Origin: a virus
Length of the DNA: 64,000 nucleotides
Direction: 5' to 3' (one strand)
IMG/VR virus record: IMGVR_UViG_3300036800_000041
Span: 1 to 64,000 of that record
Part shown: piece by piece, positions 38,652 through 46,165 of the stretch
Layout: each line of letters opens with the position of its first letter
Numbering within the stretch: the first letter of the stretch is position 1
Made by a program: the position numbers and the translations under genes
The notes under the pieces: generated by a model
What the model saw: only the letters and a program-made list of their open reading frames with translations
Database searches by the model: none
What the model was told of the DNA's origin: nothing

Positions 38652-39806
38652 CTATGTAGCCGGCGACGCTGCCGTGATTGCGCCACCTGATAGCACATAA
38701 CGGTTATGCCATGCGGTGATCTTTCGAATGCCCAATGCGATCATCGGGGTGATGTCGTAGTCGAAGTGATCCGCCGCGGCGCCCCCGGCTGCGAACGTTA
38801 TGCCATTGTAAATCTCCATGAACATGCCGACCGGCTCACCCAGCGCACTGATGACGCCGACCACAGTTCTGAAAGTTTGATTGACCACGGCATTGTAGAC
38901 CAACGTTCCGACCTTGCCGGCACCGCTTACGTCGTTCCAGGGATTTGCCGTGTAGAGCTCGGTCTGGCCATCATCGCTGCCCAGCCACACGTAATCGTAG
39001 AAGATCCCTGGTGTGGTCTGAACAGGGGTCAGGCAGTCGGCCGGTCCGGCGATACCGCTGGTTATCGCACCGTCTTTCATCGGCGACTTACCCCAGCCCG
39101 CGTCATCGTTACCGTGAGCCGTATCCGGCGCACGCAGTGGGTTTCCTTCGGTGATGACGAAAAGGACATCGTTCTGGCGATGATGCAGAACGCCGCTGGG
39201 CGCGATAATGTCATCGCGCCACCAATGCGAACCGAAGATTGCCGACTGACTGTAGAAGATGCCTGCGCACGGTCCCGTCGGGTAGACCGGACCCGGACCG
39301 GACCCCTCGCCCATCAGTCGTTTCAGCTCGGTGTGGCCCATTTCCGCGGAAACACCCATCGCCGGGCCGGTGATACTGGCCGGATAGTTGCCGATCGGCT
39401 GGACAGTCACCATGCCGGGTAGCGCTTGAGCGATTGCCAGCGCAATGCCATAGGGCTGTGGCCAGTCGGCGTCCCACATGTCGACACCGGTGCCCTGAGC
39501 GGTGAACAGAACCACCTTAGGCGCCTTGACGAACCCGCAGCGAACCTGCCAACTGAAGCCCATGATTCCATTGACAATTAGATGAGGGTTGATCGCTGGA
39601 TTCGGGCCATAGCGGGTTTGCATTTCACGCACGACATCGACCATTGCGGAGTCATAGGACATCGCCGCGGTGCCGCCGGCATCAAGACTGGCCTGGAGCG
39701 GTTCCGCGTAACTACGAAACATCCCCAGCAGGTACGCCTTCATCTGCTGGACTACCGGACTGACGTCGCCGAGACCGTAACCGATCCATTTGCCACCTAT
39801 TTGCAT
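38652..39806 (-). CDS. lysB: Lysin B, mycolylarabinogalactan esterase
   Basis: 384 residues from ATG 39806 (AAAGGG 5 nt upstream; GTG 39809 also in frame). The N-terminal 90 residues look like a peptidoglycan-binding domain (IGGKWIGYGLGDVSPVVQQMKAYL). The rest is an alpha/beta hydrolase of the LysB type: FTAQGTGVDMWDADWPQPYGIA, nucleophile strand GIFYSQSA, GSHWWRDDI, and a C-terminal His in DHFDYDITPM. It releases the mycolate layer so lysed cells open; found only in phages of mycolic-acid hosts. Confidence 0.85.
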   Translation of the reverse strand: MQIGGKWIGYGLGDVSPVVQQMKAYLLGMFRSYAEPLQASLDAGGTAAMSYDSAMVDVVREMQTRYGPNPAINPHLIVNGIMGFSWQVRCGFVKAPKVVLFTAQGTGVDMWDADWPQPYGIALAIAQALPGMVTVQPIGNYPASITGPAMGVSAEMGHTELKRLMGEGSGPGPVYPTGPCAGIFYSQSAIFGSHWWRDDIIAPSGVLHHRQNDVLFVITEGNPLRAPDTAHGNDDAGWGKSPMKDGAITSGIAGPADCLTPVQTTPGIFYDYVWLGSDDGQTELYTANPWNDVSGAGKVGTLVYNAVVNQTFRTVVGVISALGEPVGMFMEIYNGITFAAGGAAADHFDYDITPMIALGIRKITAWHNRYVLSGGAITAASPAT

Positions 39807-39834
39807 CACAGCCCTTTCAGTAGTTCAGTGATCT

Positions 39835-41436
39835 TTATGAGATCGGAGGCGGGCTCGGTCGAACGGTGCTCGGCGCAACGACAGGGGCAGTGGAAACTGG
39901 CGCCGGTGCCGCCGCTGCGCCTTGATTGAGCCACTTGCTGATCTGACAAACCGCCGGTGTGTTAATGACATTGGCCGGGGCCGCTAGGGCGGTGACTATC
40001 GCGTTCAGCTTAGCGATCAGGCCGTCGCGCTCAGTCATTTCACTGCCATCAGGGTAAATGCCAAATGATGACGCGCTACCCCATGCGGGCAGCCGCGGTC
40101 CTACCTGGTCGAAGATGTACCGAACTTTGTCCAGCAGCTCTTGCTGTTCGTCGTCGGTCAAGGCCATAAGTGCTCCCCCTGGTGTTGTTGTCGTGGTCGA
40201 TTGCTGAATCAGTGCGAGCAGGTCATTACCTTGCGCCAGTGCCAGATTCCAGCGCCGAGTGCGATCGTCAATGCCGTTCTGGCCGCCGTTGATCGCCTGC
40301 GTCACGCCCACGACGTCGCTGTTGTCGCACAGCCCGTTGATCTGCGGCCGGGCTATCGTCCAATACCAAGCAGGGCCGATCGCGGCGTATTGCAGGTCGC
40401 CCAGCGCTGCCGGATTGTCCACGAAATAGGTCGCGCTAGTGACGCCGGGCACGTTGTTGGCGTAGGCCCACTGGCTGAAGCTGGCGTAGTTGGCTTGGCC
40501 GGTGATTTGGATCCACGTTCGCCCTTGATAGGTCGTCCCGTCGATGGTTCCGATTTCGACGGTTGCGGTGAATCCGGCTGACTCTTCACCGATCTGGGCC
40601 AGCCACATGGCGATTCGATTGATGTTAGTGCACTGGCTGTCGATGAGCCCTTGCGTGACGTCGGGCAGAATCTTGGCGGCTGTGTCGGCACTGACGCCGG
40701 TCGCCGCCACCAGCACGGTCGCAGGATCAGTTCCAGCTGGTGATGTCGTGTCGCCGACGGGTTGCACTGGCGTCGGACCGGTGGTCACGGTCGACGGAGG
40801 CGGCGTGGGCGACGAAGGTGGCGCGACGCCGGTGGTCACATCGGCGGGCCACACGGTGCCGTTCTGGCTGGTGCCACCACGCCGGTAGACGCTGAACATG
40901 TCAGGACGGATCTTGCGCTTGATGAAGTCCATGCAGCTGGCGTCGCTGTGCATCGCAGGTGTCCAAGCGTCGCCGGTGTTACCACCGTCGTAGGTGCCGT
41001 ACCCCATCTGGAAGTGCATGGAGTCTTTCGGAGTGGTCCAGTCCGCGCCCCAATAGACCATTCCCTCGTAGAAGTCGAGCAGTGTTCGCACTGCCGGTAC
41101 TTCGTCGCCGGCGATCAGTGATGAGCCCTGCCAGCCCGCGGTCGGATCTTCGGCGGCCGGTCCCATCGGGTGATCGTTCCAATTGAAGTCGACGGCTGTG
41201 CCGCCCAGATGATTTGACGTGGCGACGCTGTTGGTGGGTGTCCAACCGCCCCAATCGTTTTCGCCGTTGTACGGCTCAACGTAGGCGTTCAGGTCGGCCA
41301 GGAATGCTTTGAGGATTGTGTTCGGCTCGCCGATCTGGACCGGAATGGACACTGATGTACCCGGCACGATCGATATGTCACAGTCGGCGTAGGCGCAGCT
41401 TGGCCAGCCATTTTCTGTCAGGGGTCCAAGACTCAC
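39835..41436 (-). CDS. lysA: Lysin A, modular endolysin (M15 peptidase plus GH19-like domain)
   Basis: 533 residues from GTG 41436, 7 nt after TACAGT. N-terminal peptidase of the D-Ala-D-Ala type: SNHLGGTAVDFNWN (zinc His and Asp, about residues 74-87) and SMHFQM. A Pro/Thr-rich linker (about 205-240) leads to a chitinase-19/lysozyme-like domain (IAMWLAQIGEESAGFTATVE, YQGRTWIQITGQANYASFSQWA, GVTQAINGGQNGIDDR). The C-terminal part is a probable wall-binding domain. Cuts peptidoglycan at the end of infection. Confidence 0.85.
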   Translation of the reverse strand: MSLGPLTENGWPSCAYADCDISIVPGTSVSIPVQIGEPNTILKAFLADLNAYVEPYNGENDWGGWTPTNSVATSNHLGGTAVDFNWNDHPMGPAAEDPTAGWQGSSLIAGDEVPAVRTLLDFYEGMVYWGADWTTPKDSMHFQMGYGTYDGGNTGDAWTPAMHSDASCMDFIKRKIRPDMFSVYRRGGTSQNGTVWPADVTTGVAPPSSPTPPPSTVTTGPTPVQPVGDTTSPAGTDPATVLVAATGVSADTAAKILPDVTQGLIDSQCTNINRIAMWLAQIGEESAGFTATVEIGTIDGTTYQGRTWIQITGQANYASFSQWAYANNVPGVTSATYFVDNPAALGDLQYAAIGPAWYWTIARPQINGLCDNSDVVGVTQAINGGQNGIDDRTRRWNLALAQGNDLLALIQQSTTTTTPGGALMALTDDEQQELLDKVRYIFDQVGPRLPAWGSASSFGIYPDGSEMTERDGLIAKLNAIVTALAAPANVINTPAVCQISKWLNQGAAAAPAPVSTAPVVAPSTVRPSPPPIS

Positions 41437-41443
41437 AACGCCG

Positions 41444-41449
41444 ACTGTA
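41444..41449 (-). promoter_or_regulatory. -10 box of a leaderless lysin A transcript
   Basis: TACAGT lies exactly 7 nt before the GTG start, as in the other leaderless genes; the -35 is poor. Upstream, GCGCGGAGGTAATACGCGC resembles the start-associated hairpin with an AGGTA loop. Confidence 0.45.
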
Positions 41450-41498
41450 GACGCCAGGTATGAATTATGCGCGTATTACCTCCGCGCGCCCCATGTGC

Positions 41499-41528
41499 TG
41501 GACAATGACGACTTGGGCGGGCTAGTCT
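41499..41528 (+). promoter_or_regulatory. Promoter of the repressor-candidate cassette
   Basis: TGGACA (41499-41504), 18-bp spacer, TAGTCT (41523-41528), followed by the start-associated hairpin. Confidence 0.45.
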
Positions 41529-41537
41529 TGACGTTGA

Positions 41538-41554
41538 GGCGGGAGGTACCCGCC
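41538..41554 (+). promoter_or_regulatory. Start-associated hairpin (GGCGGG family)
   Basis: GGCGGGAGGTACCCGCC on the plus strand, identical to the minus-strand copies at 22.5-24.7 kb, 14 nt before ATG 41569. Confidence 0.75.
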
Positions 41555-41568
41555 GAGAGAGGCACATC

Positions 41569-41982
41569 ATGACCAATCCGACGGAGCCGACCGACGGCTA
41601 CGGTGAGCTGATCCGTGCCCAACGGCTCTATATGGGTCTCTCGCAGCGCGAGCTGGCGCGCACGGTCCCGATGGACCGGCGCACCTATCAGCGAATCGAG
41701 AACGGCACCGTACCGTGCCCGGTGGGTTTCTTGGACACGATGATCAAACTGGTCGACACATTCGACACCGAAGTATGGCAAACGGTCCAGACCGCCGAGA
41801 AAATGGCAGGCAGCAAGAGCGCGGGCAGTGTTCATTTCAACGTGCGTACCGATGAAGATTCGGCGCACGTCTGGACGCGCGCAGTGATCGGTCGCGCTGC
41901 TGTCGAGTCTGGTCTGATCGTCCCTGAAGCACGCCCCGAAGAATTGGTAACGACTCATGCTGGGAGGCTGGCCAATACATGA
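41569..41982 (+). CDS. XRE-type HTH regulator (repressor candidate)
   Basis: 137 residues. Helix-turn-helix at about 14-66: LIRAQRLYMGLSQRELARTVPMDRRTYQRIENGTVPCPVGFL, the XRE/Cro pattern. The C-terminal part may dimerise. First gene of a plus-strand four-gene cassette between lysis and tail operons. It is the best candidate for the protein that reads the CTACCGTTGTCGGTAG operators; that link is inference. Confidence 0.75.
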   Translation: MTNPTEPTDGYGELIRAQRLYMGLSQRELARTVPMDRRTYQRIENGTVPCPVGFLDTMIKLVDTFDTEVWQTVQTAEKMAGSKSAGSVHFNVRTDEDSAHVWTRAVIGRAAVESGLIVPEARPEELVTTHAGRLANT

Positions 41983-42377
41983 CCACTACAGGAACGTTGA
42001 CCATCGTTGAGATGTACACCGTGCATTGCTGCACTGAATGTGGCGTAGACTATGCGATGACCAATGCTTATGAAGATCGCCGACGCAAGGATCATCGCAC
42101 ATTCTACTGCCTTAATGGCCACCAACAGTATTATCCGCAGCAAAATGAGGCTGAAAAGGAACGTGCCCGTGCCGAACGTCTTGAGCGTCAGCTGGCCAAC
42201 CGGGATGAAGATTTGCGGTCTGTCCGAGCGTCCCTCACCGCTACCAAGGGACAGCTGACCAAGACACGTAAGCGTGTCGGAAACGGCGTATGCCCTTGCT
42301 GTAATCGAAGTTTCGCTAATCTCCAGCGTCACATGACTGGTCAGCATCCCGACTACATAGAGAGCGCCCAATCATGA
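41979..42377 (+). CDS. Zinc-finger and coiled-coil protein, 132 residues
   Basis: ATGA coupling to the XRE gene. N-terminal zinc motif CCTEC...FYCLNGH, middle coiled coil (NEAEKERARAERLERQLANRDEDLRSVRASLTATKGQ), C-terminal C2H2-like finger GVCPCCNRSFANLQRHMTGQHPDY. DNA-binding role likely. Confidence 0.75.
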   Translation: MTTTGTLTIVEMYTVHCCTECGVDYAMTNAYEDRRRKDHRTFYCLNGHQQYYPQQNEAEKERARAERLERQLANRDEDLRSVRASLTATKGQLTKTRKRVGNGVCPCCNRSFANLQRHMTGQHPDYIESAQS

Positions 42378-42580
42378 CCAAACGCAAGGCTCGAACGTAC
42401 TTGTCGCGCACCCAGGTCGCCGAGCGCATTGGGCTAAAGAACGTCCGCAGTCTCTCGGGCCTGACACTGCCGCCACCCGACGTCATGGTGGGCGATCATG
42501 CCGGCTGGAATCCCGAAACGATCGACGCTTGGCAGGTCACCCGCCCTGGTCATGGACGCTGGAGCACCTACGTCCCATGA
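42374..42580 (+). CDS. AlpA-like HTH protein, paralogue of 26403-26606
   Basis: 68 residues. TYLSRTQVAERIGLKNVRSLSGLTLPPPDVMVGDHAGWNPETIDAWQVTRPG; shares YLS, IGLKN, PDVMVG, GW and ETID with the copy at 26403. Coupled to genes on both sides. Confidence 0.75.
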   Translation: MTKRKARTYLSRTQVAERIGLKNVRSLSGLTLPPPDVMVGDHAGWNPETIDAWQVTRPGHGRWSTYVP

Positions 42581-42780
42581 TGGCCGTTATCGCCGTGCAA
42601 GGCGACCAGCTGAATTTCATGATCGAGGGCTGTGACCTGGCTACCGCTGCGCAGATGATGGACGCGGCGGCCAAAGCAATCCGCGACAAGCTGGCTAACG
42701 AGAAGCCTGCACCCGCGGCATCGCGGCTATATCTGCCGAATGGTCAGGTGCCTCCGCTTCCACCAATGCCTCTGCCTTAG
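42577..42780 (+). CDS. Small protein, 67 residues, Pro-rich end
   Basis: ATGATG start overlapping the upstream stop. Alpha/beta N-terminal part (VIAVQGDQLNFMIEGCDLATAAQMMDAAAKAIRDKLANE), then a proline-rich end PPLPPMPLP. Unknown. Confidence 0.6.
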   Translation: MMAVIAVQGDQLNFMIEGCDLATAAQMMDAAAKAIRDKLANEKPAPAASRLYLPNGQVPPLPPMPLP

Positions 42781-42788
42781 TAATTCTG

Positions 42789-43457
42789 TCAACCGCCCAT
42801 ACGCAGGAAAGCGTCAAAATTGCCTTCCATCGCATCCATATCGAAGCCAGCCGGTATTGACATTTCGCCGTCCTCTGTCTTTTCGTTGGGATCCGGCGCA
42901 TAGAGCTTGAACATGAAATTATCGATCGCACGCTGCGCCTGCTGATGAGCGTTTTGACCTTCTCCTGACTTGGCCAGTGACTCCAACGTGATCTGCTCAG
43001 AGAAATCTAGCAAGGCGTGCATTGACGTCATGTTTCGCAATGGATCGGCGATGCCGTTGCAGGCCAGCTTGGCGCGCATGGAGCGCCAGTGATAGGCAGT
43101 GATCACCACCAGGTTGATTACCGCGGTGTACGGCCTAGCTGTGCCCCACGTCGCTACCCCTGATACGACACGCTGCATGGTGTCAGAGGCAATTTCGCCG
43201 TCGATCATTCGTTGCAACAGCTTCTCGACGTCCTCAGGCGGCAAATGCTCGCTCAGGAATAAGTGCAGATAGTCGACGCGCTCGGCATTTTTCAGCTTGC
43301 CGTTGCTAGCTTGGGCCAACGCGGCAGCTGACCGCGGTTTCGGATGACGAGCATGAATCGGGCCAATGCCACGGACATTGACGATGTCGTAATCGCCGGC
43401 CGGGTCGATCGCCTGCGCGTCGGCCATGAAGTCGTCGTAACCGGGGGGTGATTTCAT
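42789..43457 (-). CDS. Tail-assembly-chaperone-like protein (displaced)
   Basis: 222 residues. GIGPIHARHPKPRSAAALAQAS... AERVDYLHLFLSEHLPPEDVEKLLQRMIDGEI... GTARPYTAVINLVVITAYHWRSMRAKLACNGIADPL... SMHALLDFSEQ matches the tail-assembly chaperones encoded just before the tape measure in many actinophages. Here it is the last gene of the tail operon, 21 kb downstream of the tape measure. No slippery site for the usual frameshift is apparent; the stop faces a plus-strand gene. Confidence 0.6.
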   Translation of the reverse strand: MKSPPGYDDFMADAQAIDPAGDYDIVNVRGIGPIHARHPKPRSAAALAQASNGKLKNAERVDYLHLFLSEHLPPEDVEKLLQRMIDGEIASDTMQRVVSGVATWGTARPYTAVINLVVITAYHWRSMRAKLACNGIADPLRNMTSMHALLDFSEQITLESLAKSGEGQNAHQQAQRAIDNFMFKLYAPDPNEKTEDGEMSIPAGFDMDAMEGNFDAFLRMGG

Positions 43458-44398
43458 GACTGCTGGTCAAGCCATGTCAGACCAGGAGGTAGCACGGTCG
43501 ACCAGGTGTGATCCGCGCCGCCAGTAGTGCCCGCGCCGCCTGGACTGGCACTGACAACGGTCAGACCTGCGAAGGGGTCATTACCTCCGGCAGTTGTCGG
43601 CGCGTCAGCGCCGCCTGCCGCACCCGCGGCGCCGATCAAGGTACCGAGGATGGTCTGAAGGTCGCCAGCAATCAGGCTGGTGATATTAGGACTGGTCGAT
43701 CGTGCGCCGCCGACAGTGGCCACTTCGGCCTGCATGGATAACGCTATACTACGAAATCCCGTGCCCAGTGTAATGCCGCCAAAATCGTCATAGACTCCGA
43801 CAATAAGACCATTTCTATACAGCGTGTGAAAATGCGCTAGTCCCCATGATTCAAGCCGAAGCCTGTCACCGATCTGATAGAAGCCAGCTCCCGTCACGAC
43901 GTTTGTTATACCGCTGCTGCGTTGAACAATTGCCAGCGTCGAGTCCACCATTCGGAATCCGACACCTTGACTGCCGCTGCCGTTTTCGGGGTAATGCGTC
44001 AGTATGTCGGTGATCAGGCCTGTATAGCCTTTGGACCCGACGATGACCTCGACATAAGAGTCGTCGGTTCCGGTTGTACCTTCACTACGCATGATGCTGG
44101 TGACGGTTCCAAGAATGGCCGCGATACCGTCAGGAATCAGGAATTGGATCAGGTCACCGATAAAGGCAATGCCCGCGCCGATGAATGGGCCAATGATCGG
44201 TATCTCATCTACCCAAGCAGCAACTTCGGAAAGCAGTCCACCGTCGACGTCTGATGCGATGGTGATAATGGGCATCGTCCATAGCGTTTCTTCGGTCAAT
44301 GTATTGTTGACATAGATCACTTTGACGACTTGATTATTGCCCATGAACATGTTCATGGGTCCGCCCGGATCACCGCCCAGGGCTAGATCGAAAGACAT
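43454..44398 (-). CDS. Minor tail protein, 314 residues
   Basis: Beta-rich with an internal hydrophobic segment (IPIIGPFIGAGIAFIGDLIQFLIPDGIAAILG) and a Gly-rich C-terminus (GAAGAAGGADAPTTAGGNDPFAG). Mid-region (DRLRLESWGLAHFHTLYRNGLIVGVYDDFGGI) resembles carbohydrate-binding-like beta domains in phage tails. TAATG coupling upstream. Receptor or fibre role inferred from position. Confidence 0.65.
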   Translation of the reverse strand: MSFDLALGGDPGGPMNMFMGNNQVVKVIYVNNTLTEETLWTMPIITIASDVDGGLLSEVAAWVDEIPIIGPFIGAGIAFIGDLIQFLIPDGIAAILGTVTSIMRSEGTTGTDDSYVEVIVGSKGYTGLITDILTHYPENGSGSQGVGFRMVDSTLAIVQRSSGITNVVTGAGFYQIGDRLRLESWGLAHFHTLYRNGLIVGVYDDFGGITLGTGFRSIALSMQAEVATVGGARSTSPNITSLIAGDLQTILGTLIGAAGAAGGADAPTTAGGNDPFAGLTVVSASPGGAGTTGGADHTWSTVLPPGLTWLDQQS

Positions 44399-44814
44399 TA
44401 GCTGGTAACGATATAGAGAGTGTTTGGGCTTTTCGGTGTCAGCGCAGTGTAATCGGAGCTATTGCATACGACGGCGGTCAATAGCACTGAATTTCCGTGA
44501 ATATCAGTGACAGAGATAACGCCCGGACCACAGTTATTGGCGTTGATTGTGCCGTTGGCGATCTTGGCTCCGGTGACGGCCCCGTCGGCCAGGTTGCCGG
44601 TGGCTATACCGCCGTTGGCAATCTTAGGGGCCGTGATGGCGCCGTTTGCCATCTGATCGGTTCCCACTGCCCCGTCGGCTAACTTGTCGCCGGTGACGGT
44701 GCCGGGCTCGATCGTCATGGGCGCGACGTCACCAATTTCCTGGCGCACAGCAGTTGAGGGAAACCTGGACCCGGCTACAGCATCGGGGTCGAACAGAACG
44801 TTATTCAAACCCAT
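44398..44814 (-). CDS. Tail protein with hexapeptide-type repeats
   Basis: 138 residues. Repeats of the form G-x-V/I-T-G-x-K-L/I-A-x-G-A-V (GTVTGDKLADGAV, GAITAPKIANGGI, GAVTGAKIANGTI) between residues 38 and 92, the short beta-helix style repeat seen in phage tail proteins. The C-terminal part contains two Cys. Structural role. Confidence 0.7.
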   Translation of the reverse strand: MGLNNVLFDPDAVAGSRFPSTAVRQEIGDVAPMTIEPGTVTGDKLADGAVGTDQMANGAITAPKIANGGIATGNLADGAVTGAKIANGTINANNCGPGVISVTDIHGNSVLLTAVVCNSSDYTALTPKSPNTLYIVTS

Positions 44815-44823
44815 GTTGACAGC

Positions 44824-45483
44824 CTAAAGCACCGGGAGGGCGAACAGGTCTAACCGCGTCGCACCGGTCAGGTAACTCGATTCGGTATCCAAGTTGCCGC
44901 CTTCGATGCCCGACGTCTCCCAGTAGTCGCTCGTAAAGTAGAGCTGAAGCTGTCCGGTGAACGTCACGCTGGGGGCTAATTTGTGCCAGCCGGTGCGCTC
45001 AGGTGCGAGGGGGAATGACGTGGCATTTTGGCGAACTTCCATGATGCAGTAAGCGGTACCGGCCGCCAAGATGCCGCCCAATCCCATATCGGCGCCACAG
45101 CCGAGCACCGAGCACGCGACCAGCGAATTGGTCAATTTCGTCAGGTCAGAGGGTATCGCCGTTTCGGCATAGCCACTAACCAAACTCAGGCCGCCGCGCG
45201 ATCGGGCTTGAAGAGATACCCGGCAGCCATCGCGGGTGATGATGCCGTAGACCCACTGGTTAATCGGCGTGTCGTTCGTCCATGCCACCGTCAAATCTTG
45301 AAGCAGATCATTTTTTGTGACAGGTGAGCTGCTTGTGCTGGTAACTGTCGGCGCATAGCTGCCTGCCTTCGATGGCACACTGCCACTGGCAACTTGGCGG
45401 TACTGCATCCATGGCTGCGGTGCAATCGCTCCAACATCGTTTATCTGAAAGTGCAGAGGGTCAACGCATGTCGGGGCGCTCAT
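44824..45483 (-). CDS. Minor tail/fibre protein, 219 residues
   Basis: ATG 45483 overlaps the upstream stop (ATGA). Strand-rich with YAPTVTSTSSSPV, QDLTVAWTNDTPINQWVYGIITRDGCRVSLQ; similar in style to the next two genes, as if one domain had been duplicated (VAWTNDTPINQWVYG here; WYNNTDDSQYVCVIVHRA and QWVNDSPVGHTMLIRVIRR in those). Confidence 0.65.
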   Translation of the reverse strand: MSAPTCVDPLHFQINDVGAIAPQPWMQYRQVASGSVPSKAGSYAPTVTSTSSSPVTKNDLLQDLTVAWTNDTPINQWVYGIITRDGCRVSLQARSRGGLSLVSGYAETAIPSDLTKLTNSLVACSVLGCGADMGLGGILAAGTAYCIMEVRQNATSFPLAPERTGWHKLAPSVTFTGQLQLYFTSDYWETSGIEGGNLDTESSYLTGATRLDLFALPVL

Positions 45484-46088
45484 GTCGATCCTACCGGGGA
45501 TGCTAGCGCTATCAACCGCGTCCAGTTCGCGGTCGCCTCCCATCGACCATCGAACTGCGACGGCTGAACCCATGTGTTCGGAGTCTGGATAGCGGCGATG
45601 TAGCGAAAATTAAACGTCCAATTCGGCGGCACGACACCGACGGGTGCATAGGTCTGGCAGTCGTCCATGTCTAGGAAATAACGCCCATAGAGAACGTTGG
45701 CGGGGTCGACAGACGGTCGATCGATCTGAAGCCGGCCGCCCATCGAATCTGAATCGACGCTTGGATAATCGGCGGCTGTTCCGACCGGGCTGATCAGTGT
45801 CGTCCAGGCGTCTTGGATGATGACTGTGTTGGGCGATTGCGCCACGATTGACCGCGGCGCGCGGTGAACGATCACACAGACATATTGCGAATCGTCGGTG
45901 TTGTTGTACCAGCTCAGATCGCCGGTGATCATCGTTACCGGGTCAGGACTGATCGAAACCTGACCGTCCTTGGTCGATTGCAGGAATGCTTCTTTGACCA
46001 CGCGCGGTAACCAGTCTTGTGCAACGCCGAGACCGTCGACCGTTGACAGCATGTATTCAAAGCTGCAAATTTTGAGGTTATTGGCCAT
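45480..46088 (-). CDS. Minor tail/fibre protein, 202 residues
   Basis: ATG 46088 overlaps the stop of the micro-gene before it (TAATG). Beta-sandwich-like protein with GDLSWYNNTDDSQYVCVIVHRAPRSIVAQSPNTV; the same layout as the gene at 46162-46815 suggests paralogy. Confidence 0.65.
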   Translation of the reverse strand: MANNLKICSFEYMLSTVDGLGVAQDWLPRVVKEAFLQSTKDGQVSISPDPVTMITGDLSWYNNTDDSQYVCVIVHRAPRSIVAQSPNTVIIQDAWTTLISPVGTAADYPSVDSDSMGGRLQIDRPSVDPANVLYGRYFLDMDDCQTYAPVGVVPPNWTFNFRYIAAIQTPNTWVQPSQFDGRWEATANWTRLIALASPVGST

Positions 46089-46165
46089 TAGCGTGTCGCA
46101 ATCAGCGCGATGATCACGAACAGAGTCATGGCGGCGGCACTCAGGAATGCCAACGACGCGATCAT
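46088..46165 (-). CDS. 25-residue membrane micro-protein in the tail operon
   Basis: ATGA overlap upstream and TAATG overlap downstream. MIASLAFLSAAAMTLFVIIALIATR, one transmembrane helix. Its coupling between two structural genes is exact. Confidence 0.5.
   Translation of the reverse strand: MIASLAFLSAAAMTLFVIIALIATR

Noticed and set aside
42695-42931. Frameshift extension of the tail-chaperone-like gene
   Set aside because: The alternative frame after the stop is antisense to a coupled plus-strand gene and there is no slippery sequence near the stop.
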